Positions 22,363-31,558 are shown, numbered from the stretch's first letter. The stretch is 64,000 bases of DNA from Thermanaerovibrio acidaminovorans DSM 6589 (GCF_000024905.1 NC_013522.1:1550001-1614000); one strand, 5' to 3'. The notes: generated by a model from the letters alone, not told the origin. Made by a program: numbers and translations.

Positions 22363-22800
22363 CCGGTCCTCCTTTTGCGGGAGGCCGAGGAAGGGTTCCG
22401 TCATGGATGCCGCGGGACTGGATAGGCCGGTCATCGAGAAGGCCGTTGGAGCCCGTTTGACACCGTCCGAGGGCGATGTCGCCGGCACCCACAACGGTCT
22501 CCGATCTCACGGCTGTTTCCGCTGTCTGGTAATCCGCTTGCACCGGACCCACTGGTCCGGCTTTCGGCAGATACCTACCGGAGGGGAGTTCGAAATGTCG
22601 AAACGGGTGTCCGGATGCAGTCGGGCTGTTAAACAAGGCGGGTCGAAAAACGGAGAACGGGAGAATTCGGAAGGGACATTTTCGGTGAGCGCCCGTAACC
22701 CCCAGGGTTGCACCCGGCCCCCGGACTGCGGGCTTCGAAACGGAGAATCAAGGTAAATGTGCGGGCGGGCGTAAGTCGGCGTGGACACGCCGGAAACGAC
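22363..22800. other. Gene-free stretch at the island edge
   Basis: I see no convincing gene here. Frames on both strands lack a ribosome binding site and look like shadow frames. It presumably holds the promoter of the recombinase module and the boundary between island and chromosome, but no repeat of the neighbouring tRNA-Asn end was spotted. Confidence 0.4.
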
Positions 22801-22832
22801 GAGCCCCCAAGGGGTAATCCCCTTGGGGGCTC
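22801..22832 (-). terminator. Strong hairpin downstream of the tRNA cluster
   Basis: GAGCCCCCAAGGGG, a 4-nt loop, then CCCCTTGGGGGCTC: a perfect 14-bp stem lying 40 bp past the last tRNA. There is no long U tract, so it may act as a processing or Rho-assisted end. Confidence 0.6.
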
Positions 22833-22870
22833 GCGCCAAATAACAACCGCCGGATCCGGCGGATCAAATC

Positions 22871-22947
22871 TGGCTCCTCGGCCAGGACTTGAACCTGGAA
22901 CCTAGTGGTTAACAGCCACCCGCTCTGCCGATTGAGCTACCGAGGAG
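22871..22947 (-). tRNA. tRNA-Asn (GTT)
   Basis: Cloverleaf with acceptor CTCCTCG pairing CGAGGAG, T-loop GGTTCAAGTCC, anticodon loop CTGTTAA and encoded CCA. Last gene of the six-tRNA cluster. Confidence 0.97.
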
Positions 22948-22981
22948 TGCTCTATGAGTATAACACAAATTGGGCGAGGTG

Positions 22982-23056
22982 TGGAGGCGGCACCCGGATT
23001 CGAACCGGGGAATGAAGGATTTGCAGTCCTCTGCCTTACCACTTGGCTATGCCGCC
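22982..23056 (-). tRNA. tRNA-Cys (GCA)
   Basis: Acceptor GGCGGCA, anticodon loop CTGCAAA, T-loop GGTTCGAATCC, CCA encoded. Fifth gene of the cluster. Confidence 0.97.
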
Positions 23057-23072
23057 CAATCATCTGCAAAAA

Positions 23073-23147
23073 TGGAGCGGAAGACGGGATTTGAACCCGC
23101 GACCCCAACCTTGGCAAGGTTGTGCTCTACCCCTGAGCTACTTCCGC
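23073..23147 (-). tRNA. tRNA-Gly (GCC)
   Basis: Acceptor GCGGAAG, anticodon GCC within CTTGCCAAG, T-loop GGTTCAAATCC, CCA encoded. Fourth gene of the cluster. Confidence 0.97.
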
Positions 23148-23162
23148 CCGCTACGGCTACGA

Positions 23163-23239
<77 letters not shown>

Positions 23240-23264
23240 ACGCGTCAACGCTATTGCAAAGAGA

Positions 23265-23342
<78 letters not shown>

Positions 23343-23372
23343 ACCTCTAGTCTGACGTTTTCATTGTCCTCT

Positions 23373-23447
23373 TGGTGGGCGGAATAGGGTTCGAACCTAC
23401 GACCCCCTGCTTGTAAGGCAGGTGCTCTCCCACTGAGCTATCCGCCC
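23373..23447 (-). tRNA. tRNA-Val (TAC)
   Basis: Acceptor GGGCGGA, anticodon loop CTTACAA, T-loop GGTTCGAACCC, CCA encoded. First gene after the cluster promoter. Confidence 0.97.
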
Positions 23448-23464
23448 CGATCAGCACGAGTGGA

Positions 23465-23493
23465 AGTATAGCAAGGGCCCCCAAAACTGTCAA
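23465..23493 (-). promoter_or_regulatory. Promoter of the six-tRNA operon
   Basis: TTGACA (23488-23493) and TATACT (23465-23470) are separated by 17 bp on the minus strand, 17 bp upstream of tRNA-Val. Near-consensus sigma-70 type. Confidence 0.9.
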
Positions 23494-23512
23494 CACCACC
23501 CGGTCCCAAAAA

Positions 23513-26500
23513 TCACCCAACCCTGAGCGATCCCCCCCTGCCCAAAGAGAGGGCCTGAGCCAACCCCACAAGGGTGTCCACCCGGGTCACGCACAATGCC
23601 CCCACCTCCGCCGCCCGGCGCCGCAGCTCGAAACCGTAGCCCCGGTCCTCCAGGGGGCTCCTGGTGTTCACCACCCACCCCACCTCACCACCAACCATCC
23701 CGATCCCCTCCAGGGGATCCACCCGCCGGCAGGGCACCCCCACCCTAACCAACCGGCCACAGGTGCCGGGGGTCCCGTATATGGGGCACCCAAGGCCCGC
23801 CAGGACCGCCAGGGCCTCCACAACCCCGCTCTCCCACCTCCCAAGGGAGACCAGGATCCCCACCGGAAGGTCCATGGGGGCTCCGGCGGACCGGAAGCCC
23901 TTCAAGAGCGCCTCCTCGAAGCCATCCCCAAGCCCCATCACCTCCCCGGTGGACCTCATGTTGGGGCCCAGGGACACCTCGACCCCCGGAAGCTTCCCGG
24001 TGGAGAAGACCGGCACCTTCACCGCCCACCGACGGATCCCGGACCCCAACCCGGGGGACAGCCCCAGGTCCCCTAGCCCCTCACCAAGGGCCAGCCTCAC
24101 CGCCAGGTCCACCAGCGGAAGTCCACAGGCCTTGCTGACGAAGGGCACGGTCCTGCTGGACCTCAGGTTCACCTCCAACACCCGGATCCCCCGGTCCCCG
24201 GCCACAAACTGCACGTTGAAAAGCCCCCGGACCTTCAGCGCCCGCCCCAGCTCCCCGGAGATCCGGGCCATCTCCATCACCTCCGCCTGGGATATCCTCC
24301 GGTGGGGAAGCACCACCACGCTGTCCCCCGAGTGGACCCCGGGCCCCTCCAGGTGCTCCATCACACCGGGGACGAAGACATCCCTCCCGTCGCAGAGCAC
24401 GTCCACCTCCGCCTCTATACCCTCAACGAACTGATCCAGCAGCAACGGCCCCAGGTCCCAAAGGCCGGACGCCCGGTGACAATCCAGGCAGGCGCTCAAC
24501 TCCTCCGGGGAGCTCACCACCTCCATCCCAAGACCCCCCAGCACGAAGGAGGGCCTCACCACCAGCGGGAACCCCATCTCCATGGCACACTCCATAGCCT
24601 CCTCCGGCGATTCGGCCCACGCCCCCGCCGGGTGATCTATCCCCAGCCGGTCCAGCAGGGCGTAGAACCTGCGCCGGTCCTCGGTGGCCTCCACCGCCCA
24701 GGGCTCCACCCCCAGAACCGGAACCCCCTCCCGGGCCAACCCCATGGCCAGCTGGAGCCCCCTCTGCCCTCCGAACTGGGCCAGCACACCCCTGACGCCG
24801 CAGAGCCTGACCAGGTCCAGTAGCACCTCCATGTCCAAGGGCTCGAAACACAACAGGTCCGCCTCGTCGTGGTCGGTGCTCACCGTCTCCGGGTTGTTGT
24901 TCACCATCACCGACCGGATCCCAAGACGCCTCAGCTCCCTGAGGGCCCTGACGGAGCAACAGTCGAACTCTATCCCCTGGCCTATCCGGATCGGGCCGGA
25001 GCCGACCACCATCACCGCCCCAGAGTCCGCCTTGATCGGGGACGGAACGCCCCTGTCCAACCGCCGGTAGGTGTAGGGGAAGCCCTCCACTCCCCCCACG
25101 GGCACCAGCCTCCCCCAGAGCCCCGCCGCCTCCCGGAAGGTCCTGACCGACTCCTCCGGCACCCCCCACAGCCGCGCCACCTGGGAGTCCCCGATCCCCA
25201 ATGACTTGGCCCTCTCCATGGAGCCCCGGTCGAAGGGGGCCTTCGCAAGCCAGAGACAGGCGTCCACCACGCCCCTCATCCCCTCCAGGAAGGGGGCCCG
25301 GATCCCCGACCGGTGGGATAGCTCCTCAACCCCCATCCCCCTGGACAGGGCCTCCAACAGGGCGAAGATCCGCCGATCATTGGGGACCGACACGAGCTCC
25401 AACAGCTCCCGGTCCCCCAGGGACGACAGGGACCCGTCCCAGAGGGCACCTCCCCCAAGGTCCAGCCCCCGCAGGGCCTTGACGAAGGCCTCCTCGAACC
25501 GGTCCCCAAGCCCCATAACCTCCCCGGTGGACCTCATCCTCACCCCTATGGACCTGTCCGCGTCGGGAAACTTGTCGAAAGGCCAGCGGGGGAACTTGAG
25601 GGCCACGTGGGACACCGCCGGAGGCTCCGACGCCATGGGCCCCCCGTCCCAGAGGGGTATCTCGTCAAGCCCATAACCCAACGCCACCTTGGCGGCCACC
25701 CGGGCTATGGGGTAGCCGGTGGCCTTGGAGGCCAGGGCGCTGGACCGGCTGGCCCGGGGGTTGATCTCTATCACGTAGAAGTCCGAAGGGTCCCCGGGGT
25801 TCACCGCGAACTGGACGTTGCACGCCCCCTGGACCCCCACCGCGTCGGCGATGGCGAAGGTGGCGTCCCGAAGGATCCCCACGGCCCCCTCGTCCAGGGT
25901 CATTATGGGGGCCACCACCACGCTGTCGCCGGTGTGCACCCCCATGGGGTCCAGGTTCTCCATCCCGCAAACCAGCACCTTGTGGCCCCTGCGGTCCCTC
26001 ACCACCTCGAACTCGATCTCCAGCCAGCCCTCAACGCTGACCTCCACCAGGGCCTGATGGCAAGGGCTGGCCGCCAGGGCGGAGCTCACCATGTCCTCCA
26101 GACGATCCATCCGGCGGACCATCCCGCCACCGGTTCCCCCCAGGGTGAAGGCAGGACGGATCACCACCGGCAACCCCACGGAGCGGACGAACTCCACTGC
26201 GGACGGGACGTCCTCCACCGGGAGGCTCTCGGGCACCCTGAGCCCTATGGAGAGCATGGCCTCCCTGAAGAGCCGCCGGTCCTCCCCCACCCTTATGGAC
26301 TCCGGAGGGGTACCCAGGGGCCGGACCCCGAGGTCCGCCAGCACCCCCCGGTCCCAGAGCTCCAAGGTTAGGTTTAGCCCCGCCTGCCCCCCCAGAGTCC
26401 CCAGGATCCCCTGGGGCCTCTCCCTCTCCAGCACCGAAGAGACCGCCCCACACTCCAGGGGCTCGAAGAACACCGAGTCAGCCGTGTCCGGGTCGGTCAT

Positions 26501-26683
26501 TATGGTGGCCGGGTTGGTGTTGATCAAGAGGACCTCCACCCCCTCCTCCCTAAGGGCCCGGCACGCCTGGGTGCCCGCGTAGTCGAACTCCGCCGCCTGA
26601 CCGATCACTATCGGACCGGAGCCTATGACCGCCACCTTCCTCAGTCCGGGATCCAAAGGCACTGCTATCAACCTCCGCTCCAT
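23513..26683 (-). CDS. carB: Carbamoyl-phosphate synthase large subunit
   Basis: A 1056-aa protein with the duplicated ATP-grasp organisation of CarB. The first half has VAVIGSGPIVIGQAAEFDYA, FTLGGTGGGMVRR, NLDPMGVHTGDSVVVAP and EINPRASRSSALASKATGYP; the second half repeats these as VMVVGSGPIRIGQGIEFDC, SFVLGGLGMEVV and GPGVHSGDSVVVLPHR, followed by an allosteric domain of about 140 aa. It makes carbamoyl phosphate for pyrimidines and arginine together with CarA. No carA is in the window. The second half is somewhat divergent (LRSSRTVPFVSKACGLP is present). It is downstream of metX with a 91-bp gap containing its own promoter-like elements. Confidence 0.95.
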   Translation of the reverse strand: MERRLIAVPLDPGLRKVAVIGSGPIVIGQAAEFDYAGTQACRALREEGVEVLLINTNPATIMTDPDTADSVFFEPLECGAVSSVLERERPQGILGTLGGQAGLNLTLELWDRGVLADLGVRPLGTPPESIRVGEDRRLFREAMLSIGLRVPESLPVEDVPSAVEFVRSVGLPVVIRPAFTLGGTGGGMVRRMDRLEDMVSSALAASPCHQALVEVSVEGWLEIEFEVVRDRRGHKVLVCGMENLDPMGVHTGDSVVVAPIMTLDEGAVGILRDATFAIADAVGVQGACNVQFAVNPGDPSDFYVIEINPRASRSSALASKATGYPIARVAAKVALGYGLDEIPLWDGGPMASEPPAVSHVALKFPRWPFDKFPDADRSIGVRMRSTGEVMGLGDRFEEAFVKALRGLDLGGGALWDGSLSSLGDRELLELVSVPNDRRIFALLEALSRGMGVEELSHRSGIRAPFLEGMRGVVDACLWLAKAPFDRGSMERAKSLGIGDSQVARLWGVPEESVRTFREAAGLWGRLVPVGGVEGFPYTYRRLDRGVPSPIKADSGAVMVVGSGPIRIGQGIEFDCCSVRALRELRRLGIRSVMVNNNPETVSTDHDEADLLCFEPLDMEVLLDLVRLCGVRGVLAQFGGQRGLQLAMGLAREGVPVLGVEPWAVEATEDRRRFYALLDRLGIDHPAGAWAESPEEAMECAMEMGFPLVVRPSFVLGGLGMEVVSSPEELSACLDCHRASGLWDLGPLLLDQFVEGIEAEVDVLCDGRDVFVPGVMEHLEGPGVHSGDSVVVLPHRRISQAEVMEMARISGELGRALKVRGLFNVQFVAGDRGIRVLEVNLRSSRTVPFVSKACGLPLVDLAVRLALGEGLGDLGLSPGLGSGIRRWAVKVPVFSTGKLPGVEVSLGPNMRSTGEVMGLGDGFEEALLKGFRSAGAPMDLPVGILVSLGRWESGVVEALAVLAGLGCPIYGTPGTCGRLVRVGVPCRRVDPLEGIGMVGGEVGWVVNTRSPLEDRGYGFELRRRAAEVGALCVTRVDTLVGLAQALSLGRGGSLRVG

Positions 26684-26706
26684 GTGGATTAGCTTTGAAA
26701 CGGAAG

Positions 26707-26763
26707 TTTATATCAGTCCCGGCACCATGGCAAGTGGTTTATTTTATTCAAGTCAAGTAAACC
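26707..26763 (-). promoter_or_regulatory. Possible carB promoter and inverted repeat
   Basis: On the minus strand TATAAA (26707-26712) lies 24 bp upstream of the carB start region with TTGCCA 15 bp further up. Upstream, GGTTTA (26736-26741) and TAAACC (26758-26763) form 6-bp inverted arms around an AT-rich centre, which could be a regulator site or metX transcript end. Confidence 0.35.
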
Positions 26764-26774
26764 ATAGATGCGGG

Positions 26775-27869
26775 CTAGCCCATCCCGGAGACCCGCCAAA
26801 AGGTCCGCAGGATCTCGTCCACCTGGTCCAGGTCGATAAGGAACGCATCGTGACCGTTGGGGCTGTCTATCTCCTCGTACCAGGAGTTGATCCCCGCCTC
26901 CCGGGCACACCGGTGGATCTCCTCCACCTGCCAGTTGGGGAAGAGCATGTCGCTGGATATGCCCACCGCCAGGAGGTGCCGGCCCGACAGGGGACCGAAG
27001 GCCTCGTTGGGGCCCCCGCGGCCCAAAAGGGCGTCGTGAAGGTCCATGGCCCTGGTGAGATACAGGTAGCAGTTGGCGTCGAAGCGCTTCACCAGCTCCT
27101 GCCCGTGGTGGTGGAGGTAGCTCTCCACCTGGAATCGACCGTCCCAGCTGTGGGGGCTCCCCAGCGACATGTCCCTCATCCAGCGGCTGGCGAAGGACTT
27201 CTCGCTCCGATAGGTGATCATGGCCAGCATCCGGGCGTTGGCCAGCCCCCTCACCGGCCCGGGGCCCGGGTAGTAGTCGCCCCCCCGCCAGTCCGGGTCC
27301 CCCATTATGGCCTGCCGCTGGACCTCGTTGTACCCTATGGCCTGGGGATAGAGCCTCAAGGGGGCGGCGATCACCACGCACCGCTCGAAACACCTGGGGT
27401 AGGACAGGGCCATCTCCAGGGCCACCATCCCCCCCATGGACCCACCCACCACGCAGAGCCCCCTCTCCACCCCCAGGGCCCTGAGCCCCAGCACCTGGCT
27501 CCGGGCCACGTCCCGGCAGGACACCAAGGGAAACCTCATGCCGTAGGGGCCCCCATGAGGCCCCTGGGACATGGGGGAGGTGCTCCCGTAGGGGCTACAG
27601 AGGTTGTTGAAACAGATCACGCAGTAGCGGTCCGTGTCTATGGCCATCCCGGGCCCCACAACCCCGTCCCACCAGGCGTCGGGAAGCCCCTCCACCTTGG
27701 GACCGTGCACGTGGTGGCTTCCGGTGAGGGCGTGACAGACCACCACCACGTTGGACCCGTCCGGCCGGGGGCGCCCAGTGATGGAGTAGGCCAACCGAAC
27801 CGACGGAAGCACCTGGCCGGACTCCAGTTCCAGATCCCCCAGCCGGACCTCCCCGTAGGCCTCCCCCAT
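26775..27869 (-). CDS. metX: Homoserine O-acetyltransferase
   Basis: A 364-aa alpha/beta hydrolase of the MetX family. Signatures: VVVCHALTGSHHV, NLCSPYGSTSPMS (oxyanion region), nucleophile elbow VVGGSMGGMVAL with Ser, Asp in SSDMLFPNWQ and His in SPNGHDAFLID near the C-terminus. It activates homoserine with an acyl group for methionine synthesis; the next enzyme, MetY, is encoded directly upstream. Start chosen at ATG 27869, seven bases after GGGAGG, 2 bp past the metY stop. Expression is probably governed by the SAM-I riboswitch ahead of metY. Confidence 0.95.
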   Translation of the reverse strand: MGEAYGEVRLGDLELESGQVLPSVRLAYSITGRPRPDGSNVVVVCHALTGSHHVHGPKVEGLPDAWWDGVVGPGMAIDTDRYCVICFNNLCSPYGSTSPMSQGPHGGPYGMRFPLVSCRDVARSQVLGLRALGVERGLCVVGGSMGGMVALEMALSYPRCFERCVVIAAPLRLYPQAIGYNEVQRQAIMGDPDWRGGDYYPGPGPVRGLANARMLAMITYRSEKSFASRWMRDMSLGSPHSWDGRFQVESYLHHHGQELVKRFDANCYLYLTRAMDLHDALLGRGGPNEAFGPLSGRHLLAVGISSDMLFPNWQVEEIHRCAREAGINSWYEEIDSPNGHDAFLIDLDQVDEILRTFWRVSGMG

Positions 27870-27871
27870 GA

Positions 27872-29155
27872 TCACACCTCCCCCAGGGCCCTCTCCAGGT
27901 CCTCCAGGAGGTCCTCCAGGTCCTCCAACCCCACGCTCAGCCTTATCAGGCCGTCGTCGATGCCCCCCGCCAACCGGTCCTCCCGGGAAAGCTGGGAGTG
28001 GGTGGTGCTGGCGGGATGTATGGCCAGGCTCCTGGAGTCCCCCAGGTTCGCCATGTGGCCGAAGAGCCTGAGCCCCTCCAGGAAGCGCCTCCCCTCCTCC
28101 ACGCCCCCGTCCAGGCAGAAGGCCACCATGCCGCCGTAGAGCCCCCCAAGGTACCGCTGGGCCAGCGGGTGGGACGGGTCATCCGCAATGCCCGGGTACC
28201 GGACCCACTTGACCTTCCGGTGCCCCTTAAGGAACCTGGCGACCCCCAGCCCGTTCTCCGAGTGCCGGGCGAACCGGAGCGGCAGGGTCCCGCAGCTGAG
28301 CTTGAGGAGGTAAGCATCAAAGGGGGAGGGGCAGCCCCCCAGATCCCGCAACAGAGTGGCCCTCAGCTTGGCCCCCATGGCGCCGGGACCAAAGGCGTCG
28401 GTAAATACCAGGCCGTTGTATCCCGGATCCGGCCGGTTCACCAGCCCCCACTTGGGACCGCTCCAGTCCTTGTTGCCCCCATCTACCACAATACCCCCCA
28501 CCACGTTGCCGAAGCCGGATATGAACTTGGTGCACGAGTGGACCACCAGATGGGCCCCCCACTCGATGGGCCTGCAGGAGACCGGGGTGGCGAAGGTGTT
28601 GTCCACCACCAGCGCCGCGTCCACCTCCTCCGCCACCCGGGCCAGGTCCTCCAGGGGGGCCACGTCCAGTAGCGGGTTCCCCACGGTCTCCACGATTATT
28701 GCCTTGGTGTTGGGGCGCACCGCCTCCCGAACCTGGTCGATCCGGTTGGGGTCCACCAGGGTGCTCTCCACCCCAAACCGGGCGAAGGTGTTGCGGATCA
28801 GGGTAAGGGTCCCCCCGTAAGACTTCCGGGAGACCACCAGGTGGTCCCCGGCGGAGCACAGGGCCCCTATCAGGTGGGTGAAGGCCCCCTGCCCGGAGGA
28901 GAAGGCCACGGCCCCCACTCCCCCCTCCAGGGACGCCACGCAGTCCTCGTAGGCCTTCACCGTGGGGTTCGATATGCGGGAGTATATGTGCCCCTCCTCC
29001 TCCAGCCGGAAGAGCCGGCAAGCGTGGTCCGCGTCCCTGAACTCGTAGGCGGCGGTGGCGTATATGGGAAGCCCGAAGGCCCCAGTGGCGGGATCGCTCC
29101 TCCATCCGTCATGCAACGCCCGGGTGTGAATACCCCTCTTTCGTTCCTGACTCAA
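27872..29155 (-). CDS. metY: O-acetylhomoserine sulfhydrylase
   Basis: About 427 aa, a PLP enzyme of the Cys/Met metabolism family. It shows IYATAAYEFRDADHA, YSRISNPTVKAYED, FSSGQGAFTHL, VDNTFATPVSC and the PLP lysine in VVHSCTKFISGFGN. It converts O-acetylhomoserine and sulfide to homocysteine. The likely start is TTG 29155, seven bases after GGAG; a GTG at 29164 falls inside the ribosome site. The frame stays open upstream into the riboswitch, but those codons cannot be translated as a natural N-terminus. Operon with metX. Confidence 0.95.
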   Translation of the reverse strand: MSQERKRGIHTRALHDGWRSDPATGAFGLPIYATAAYEFRDADHACRLFRLEEEGHIYSRISNPTVKAYEDCVASLEGGVGAVAFSSGQGAFTHLIGALCSAGDHLVVSRKSYGGTLTLIRNTFARFGVESTLVDPNRIDQVREAVRPNTKAIIVETVGNPLLDVAPLEDLARVAEEVDAALVVDNTFATPVSCRPIEWGAHLVVHSCTKFISGFGNVVGGIVVDGGNKDWSGPKWGLVNRPDPGYNGLVFTDAFGPGAMGAKLRATLLRDLGGCPSPFDAYLLKLSCGTLPLRFARHSENGLGVARFLKGHRKVKWVRYPGIADDPSHPLAQRYLGGLYGGMVAFCLDGGVEEGRRFLEGLRLFGHMANLGDSRSLAIHPASTTHSQLSREDRLAGGIDDGLIRLSVGLEDLEDLLEDLERALGEV

Positions 29156-29182
29156 AATGAACACCTCCAACCCCCAGGGGGT

Positions 29183-29215
29183 AAAATTAAAGGGCCCCTC
29201 CGAGAGGAGGGACCC
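29183..29215 (-). terminator. Riboswitch-controlled intrinsic terminator before metY
   Basis: GGGTCCCTCC-TCTC-GGAGGGGCCC followed on the minus strand by a T-rich stretch (CCCTTTAATTTT), 15 bp downstream of the SAM-I aptamer. Confidence 0.9.
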
Positions 29216-29229
29216 GGTGGCCGCCTTCT

Positions 29230-29334
29230 CTCTTATCACTCGGCTTTCGCCGCAGGTGTTGGCACCACGCAGAGACGTGCTCTGCAGGTTGCCGGGCTTC
29301 ATCGGGCCAGTCCCTCCGCCACTCTTGATAAGAG
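29230..29334 (-). promoter_or_regulatory. SAM-I (S-box) riboswitch
   Basis: The minus strand begins CTCTTATCAAGAG, continues with GGAGGGACTGGCCCGATGAA, GCCCGGCAACC, GGTGCCAA and ends GGCGAAAGCCG-AGTGATAAGAG, so P1 closes perfectly. All invariant S-box blocks are present. It should turn off metY-metX when SAM is abundant, by favouring the adjacent terminator. Confidence 0.97.
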
Positions 29335-29384
29335 CCTATATGGGTTTTCCTGCCCCCGCCGGGTGGATCCGGCGGGTCGTTGGG

Positions 29385-30262
29385 CTAGATTCTATTGAGC
29401 CCTCCCCAGGGTGTCAAGGGCCGCCCCAAAGATTCCAGTAGACGCCAGCCGTTCCCCCCCAGGAGGGCCTCCGCGTCCGACCCGGAAATCCCCGCCGATT
29501 CCAGGAGGGGACGGTACCGGGGGAGCCCCAGGATGGGGAAGTCGGTGCCGAAGAGGATCTTTTTACCCGCCCCGGAGGCCATGACAGAGGCCAGAAGGGA
29601 GGAATCGTAGAGAAATGGCATGGCGGCGGTGTCGTAGTAGGCGTTAGAAAGGTTGAGCCTCATCTCCTCCATGGCCTCGTAGAGCCAGAGCCCCCCTCCG
29701 AAGTGGGCAAACACCACCTTCACCTCCGGGTGGTTCTCGCAGAAGGCGGCGGCCTCCTTGGGTCCCACGGTCCCCTTTCCCGCGTAAAGGTGACCTACAG
29801 GCTCCGCGCAGTGCAGCATGAGCAGGATCCCCAGCTCGTGGCAGAGCCCCGCGATCCGGAAGGTCTGGCGCGGGTCGTCCACCTGGAACCCCTGGCCGTC
29901 GGGGAACAGCTCCCCCACCCCCAGGGCCCCCAGGGATGCGGCGCGCTCCACCTCGGCGCCCATCCCACGACACAGGGGGGGACCACCGCGAAGGGGATCA
30001 GCCGGTCCGGATGGGCCCTGGCGGCCTCCAGCACGTAGTCGTTGCAGAGCCTGCAGAGCCCCAGGTCGTTGAAGGCGAAGCCGAAGACCACCGCCCGGTC
30101 CACCCCGTCCCGGTCCATGGCGGATATCAGGTCCTCCACCTGGGCCCAGCGGTGCACCGGGGATGAGGAGAGCAGGGCGAAGTAGTCCTCCCGCTGGGCT
30201 ATCCGCTCCGAGTCCCGCACCACCTCCGGCGGGTAAAGGTGAACGTGAAAGTCAAGGACCAT
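29385..30262 (-). pseudogene. Amidohydrolase_2-family metal-dependent hydrolase with frameshift
   Basis: The N-terminal frame (start ATG 30262) gives MVLDFHVHLYPPEVV and RAVVFGFAFNDLG; the C-terminal frame gives GVGELFPDGQGFQ, LLMLHCAEPVGHLY, VVFAHFGGGLWLY and KILFGTDFPILGLPRY. Together these form a typical TIM-barrel amidohydrolase of about 290 aa with HxH, His and Asp metal ligands. The frames join at a run of seven G (plus strand 29975-29981); eight would restore a continuous reading FAVVPPLCRGMGAEVERA. Either a true 1-bp deletion or a homopolymer error. Substrate unknown. It is transcribed between the rplJL terminator and the metY leader. Confidence 0.8.
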
Positions 30263-30320
30263 GCCCCACCCCCAGGAATTAAAGGAATCTTGTGGCCAAA
30301 ACAACGTTATGGTATCACAA

Positions 30321-30350
30321 AGGGGGCGGGACCGATAGGTCCCGCCCCCT
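30321..30350 (-). terminator. Terminator after rplL
   Basis: AGGGGGCGGGA and TCCCGCCCCCT form an 11-bp stem with an 8-nt loop, followed by TTTGTG on the minus strand. Ends the ribosomal protein operon. Confidence 0.85.
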
Positions 30351-30373
30351 GAAAGGGCCGAAGGTTAAGAGCC

Positions 30374-30757
30374 TTACTTCAGCTCCACCTTGGCGCCCGC
30401 CTCCTCGAGCTTCTTCTTCAGCTCCTCCGCCTCCTCCTTGCTGGCCTGCTCCTTCACCGGCTTGGGGGGGTTGTCCACCAGGTCCTTGGCCTCCTTCAGG
30501 CCCAGGCCGGTGATCTCCCGGACCACCTTGATGACGTTGATCTTGTTGGCGCCGGCGTCCACCAGCACCACATCGAACTCGGTCTTCTCCTCCTCAGCGG
30601 GGGCAGCGGCAGCGGCGCCGGGCATGGCCATCATGGGCATGGCCATGGCAGGGGCTGCGGCGGAAACGCCGAACTTCTCCTCCAGGTCCTTCACGAGCTG
30701 GGACAGCTCAAGGACGGACATCTCCTCAATAGCCTTGATTATATCCTCGCGGGTCAT
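30374..30757 (-). CDS. rplL: Ribosomal protein bL12 (L7/L12)
   Basis: 127 aa: N-terminal dimerisation helices ([20 protein letters not shown]), an Ala/Met/Pro-rich hinge, and the C-terminal factor-binding domain [20 protein letters not shown] and [20 protein letters not shown]. Forms the ribosomal stalk that recruits GTPase factors. Start at ATG 30757 after GAGGAGGAG. Cotranscribed with rplJ. Confidence 0.98.
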   Translation of the reverse strand: MTREDIIKAIEEMSVLELSQLVKDLEEKFGVSAAAPAMAMPMMAMPGAAAAAPAEEEKTEFDVVLVDAGANKINVIKVVREITGLGLKEAKDLVDNPPKPVKEQASKEEAEELKKKLEEAGAKVELK

Positions 30758-30823
30758 CTTTCTACTCCTCCTCAAATTGTTGTCTTGGAAACTAAGCGGC
30801 CCGTTCCTCGCGGGGCCAACGCG

Positions 30824-31354
30824 CTACGCGGCGTTCTCCTTCTTGTCCTTGATCTGGGACAGGCAGGTGACAAGCCCCCTGGCGGGACCGGAAAGCACCG
30901 TGACGAGTCCCCGGAGGGGAGCCGCGATGGTGCCCACCACCTGGGCGATGAGGACCTCCTTGGAGGGCAGGTCCGCAATGGCCATGACCTGGTCCTTGTT
31001 GAGCAGGTCCTTGCCCATCACGCCCCCCTTGATGATCAGGGCCTCGTTGCCCTTCTCCTTGGAGTAGTCCCTCAGGGCCTTGGCCACCGCCGCCACGTCC
31101 CCGTAGGCGAAGACGTAGACGTTGGGGCCCTGCTCGTAGGGATCAACCGTGGGCATCCCAACCCTCTGGAGGGCCAGCCTCATTAGGGTGTTCTTGGCCA
31201 CCTTCATCTCGCCGCCGGCCTTGCGCACCCTGGAGCGGATGTCGGTCATCTTCTTGACCGTGAGACCCCGGTACTCGCAGATGAAGACCCCATCGCTCCT
31301 GCCCAGCATCTCCACCAGCTGCTCAACGCTCTGCTCCTTAGCCTTCGTCGGCAT
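30824..31354 (-). CDS. rplJ: Ribosomal protein uL10
   Basis: 176 aa, the stalk base protein that binds 23S rRNA and L7/L12 dimers. Typical segments: KEQSVEQLVEMLGRSDGVFI, YRGLTVKKMTDIRSRVRKAG, EMKVAKNTLMRLALQ and IADLPSKEVLIAQVVGTI. Start follows GGGAGGAGGTG. A structured leader of about 180 nt precedes it, probably an autoregulatory site. Confidence 0.98.
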   Translation of the reverse strand: MPTKAKEQSVEQLVEMLGRSDGVFICEYRGLTVKKMTDIRSRVRKAGGEMKVAKNTLMRLALQRVGMPTVDPYEQGPNVYVFAYGDVAAVAKALRDYSKEKGNEALIIKGGVMGKDLLNKDQVMAIADLPSKEVLIAQVVGTIAAPLRGLVTVLSGPARGLVTCLSQIKDKKENAA

Positions 31355-31400
31355 CAGTTCACCTCCTCCCGGGTTCGCATGCGGGCCCGGGAACTGCGAA

Positions 31401-31427
31401 AGCCCCCGGCCTCAAGGCCGGGGGCTT
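31401..31427 (-). promoter_or_regulatory. rplJ leader hairpin (L10 leader region)
   Basis: AGCCCCCGGCC / GGCCGGGGGCT makes an 11-bp stem within the untranslated leader of rplJ, between promoter and start codon. Position and strength suit the L10 autoregulatory leader or an attenuator; only a short T stretch follows. Confidence 0.5.
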
Positions 31428-31529
31428 AAAGTGCACACCTAAGGACGCCCAACGGGCGACCATCCCGGACCTCGGCGGGGTTTCCTCTATTAAGCGCCAA
31501 GCGCCCCCGCTGTCTTAAGCCCAAAGGGC

Positions 31530-31558
31530 ATTCTAGCACAAAAAGGCGGGGGCCACAA
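31530..31558 (-). promoter_or_regulatory. rplJL promoter overlapping the upstream terminator
   Basis: On the minus strand TTGTGG (31553-31558) and TAGAAT (31530-31535) are exactly 17 bp apart, with TG two bases before the -10. The -35 element is formed by the loop and first stem bases of the rplA terminator. Confidence 0.7.

Noticed and set aside
22507-22839. A 110-aa minus-strand frame beside the tRNA cluster
   Set aside because: It starts within the hairpin downstream of the tRNAs, lacks a ribosome site and shows no family features.
22849-22947. tRNA-Asn 3' end as an attachment site for the left island
   Set aside because: The recombinase is of the serine type, which rarely uses tRNA ends, and I could not find a second copy of the tRNA end in the window.
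26625-28139. A plus-strand open frame of 504 codons over metX/metY
   Set aside because: Antisense shadow rich in Pro/His/Gly; metX and metY on the other strand are unmistakable.
29160-29302. An upstream in-frame ATG at 29302 as the metY start
   Set aside because: It falls inside the SAM-I aptamer, and the terminator separates it from the gene; translation through it is not plausible.
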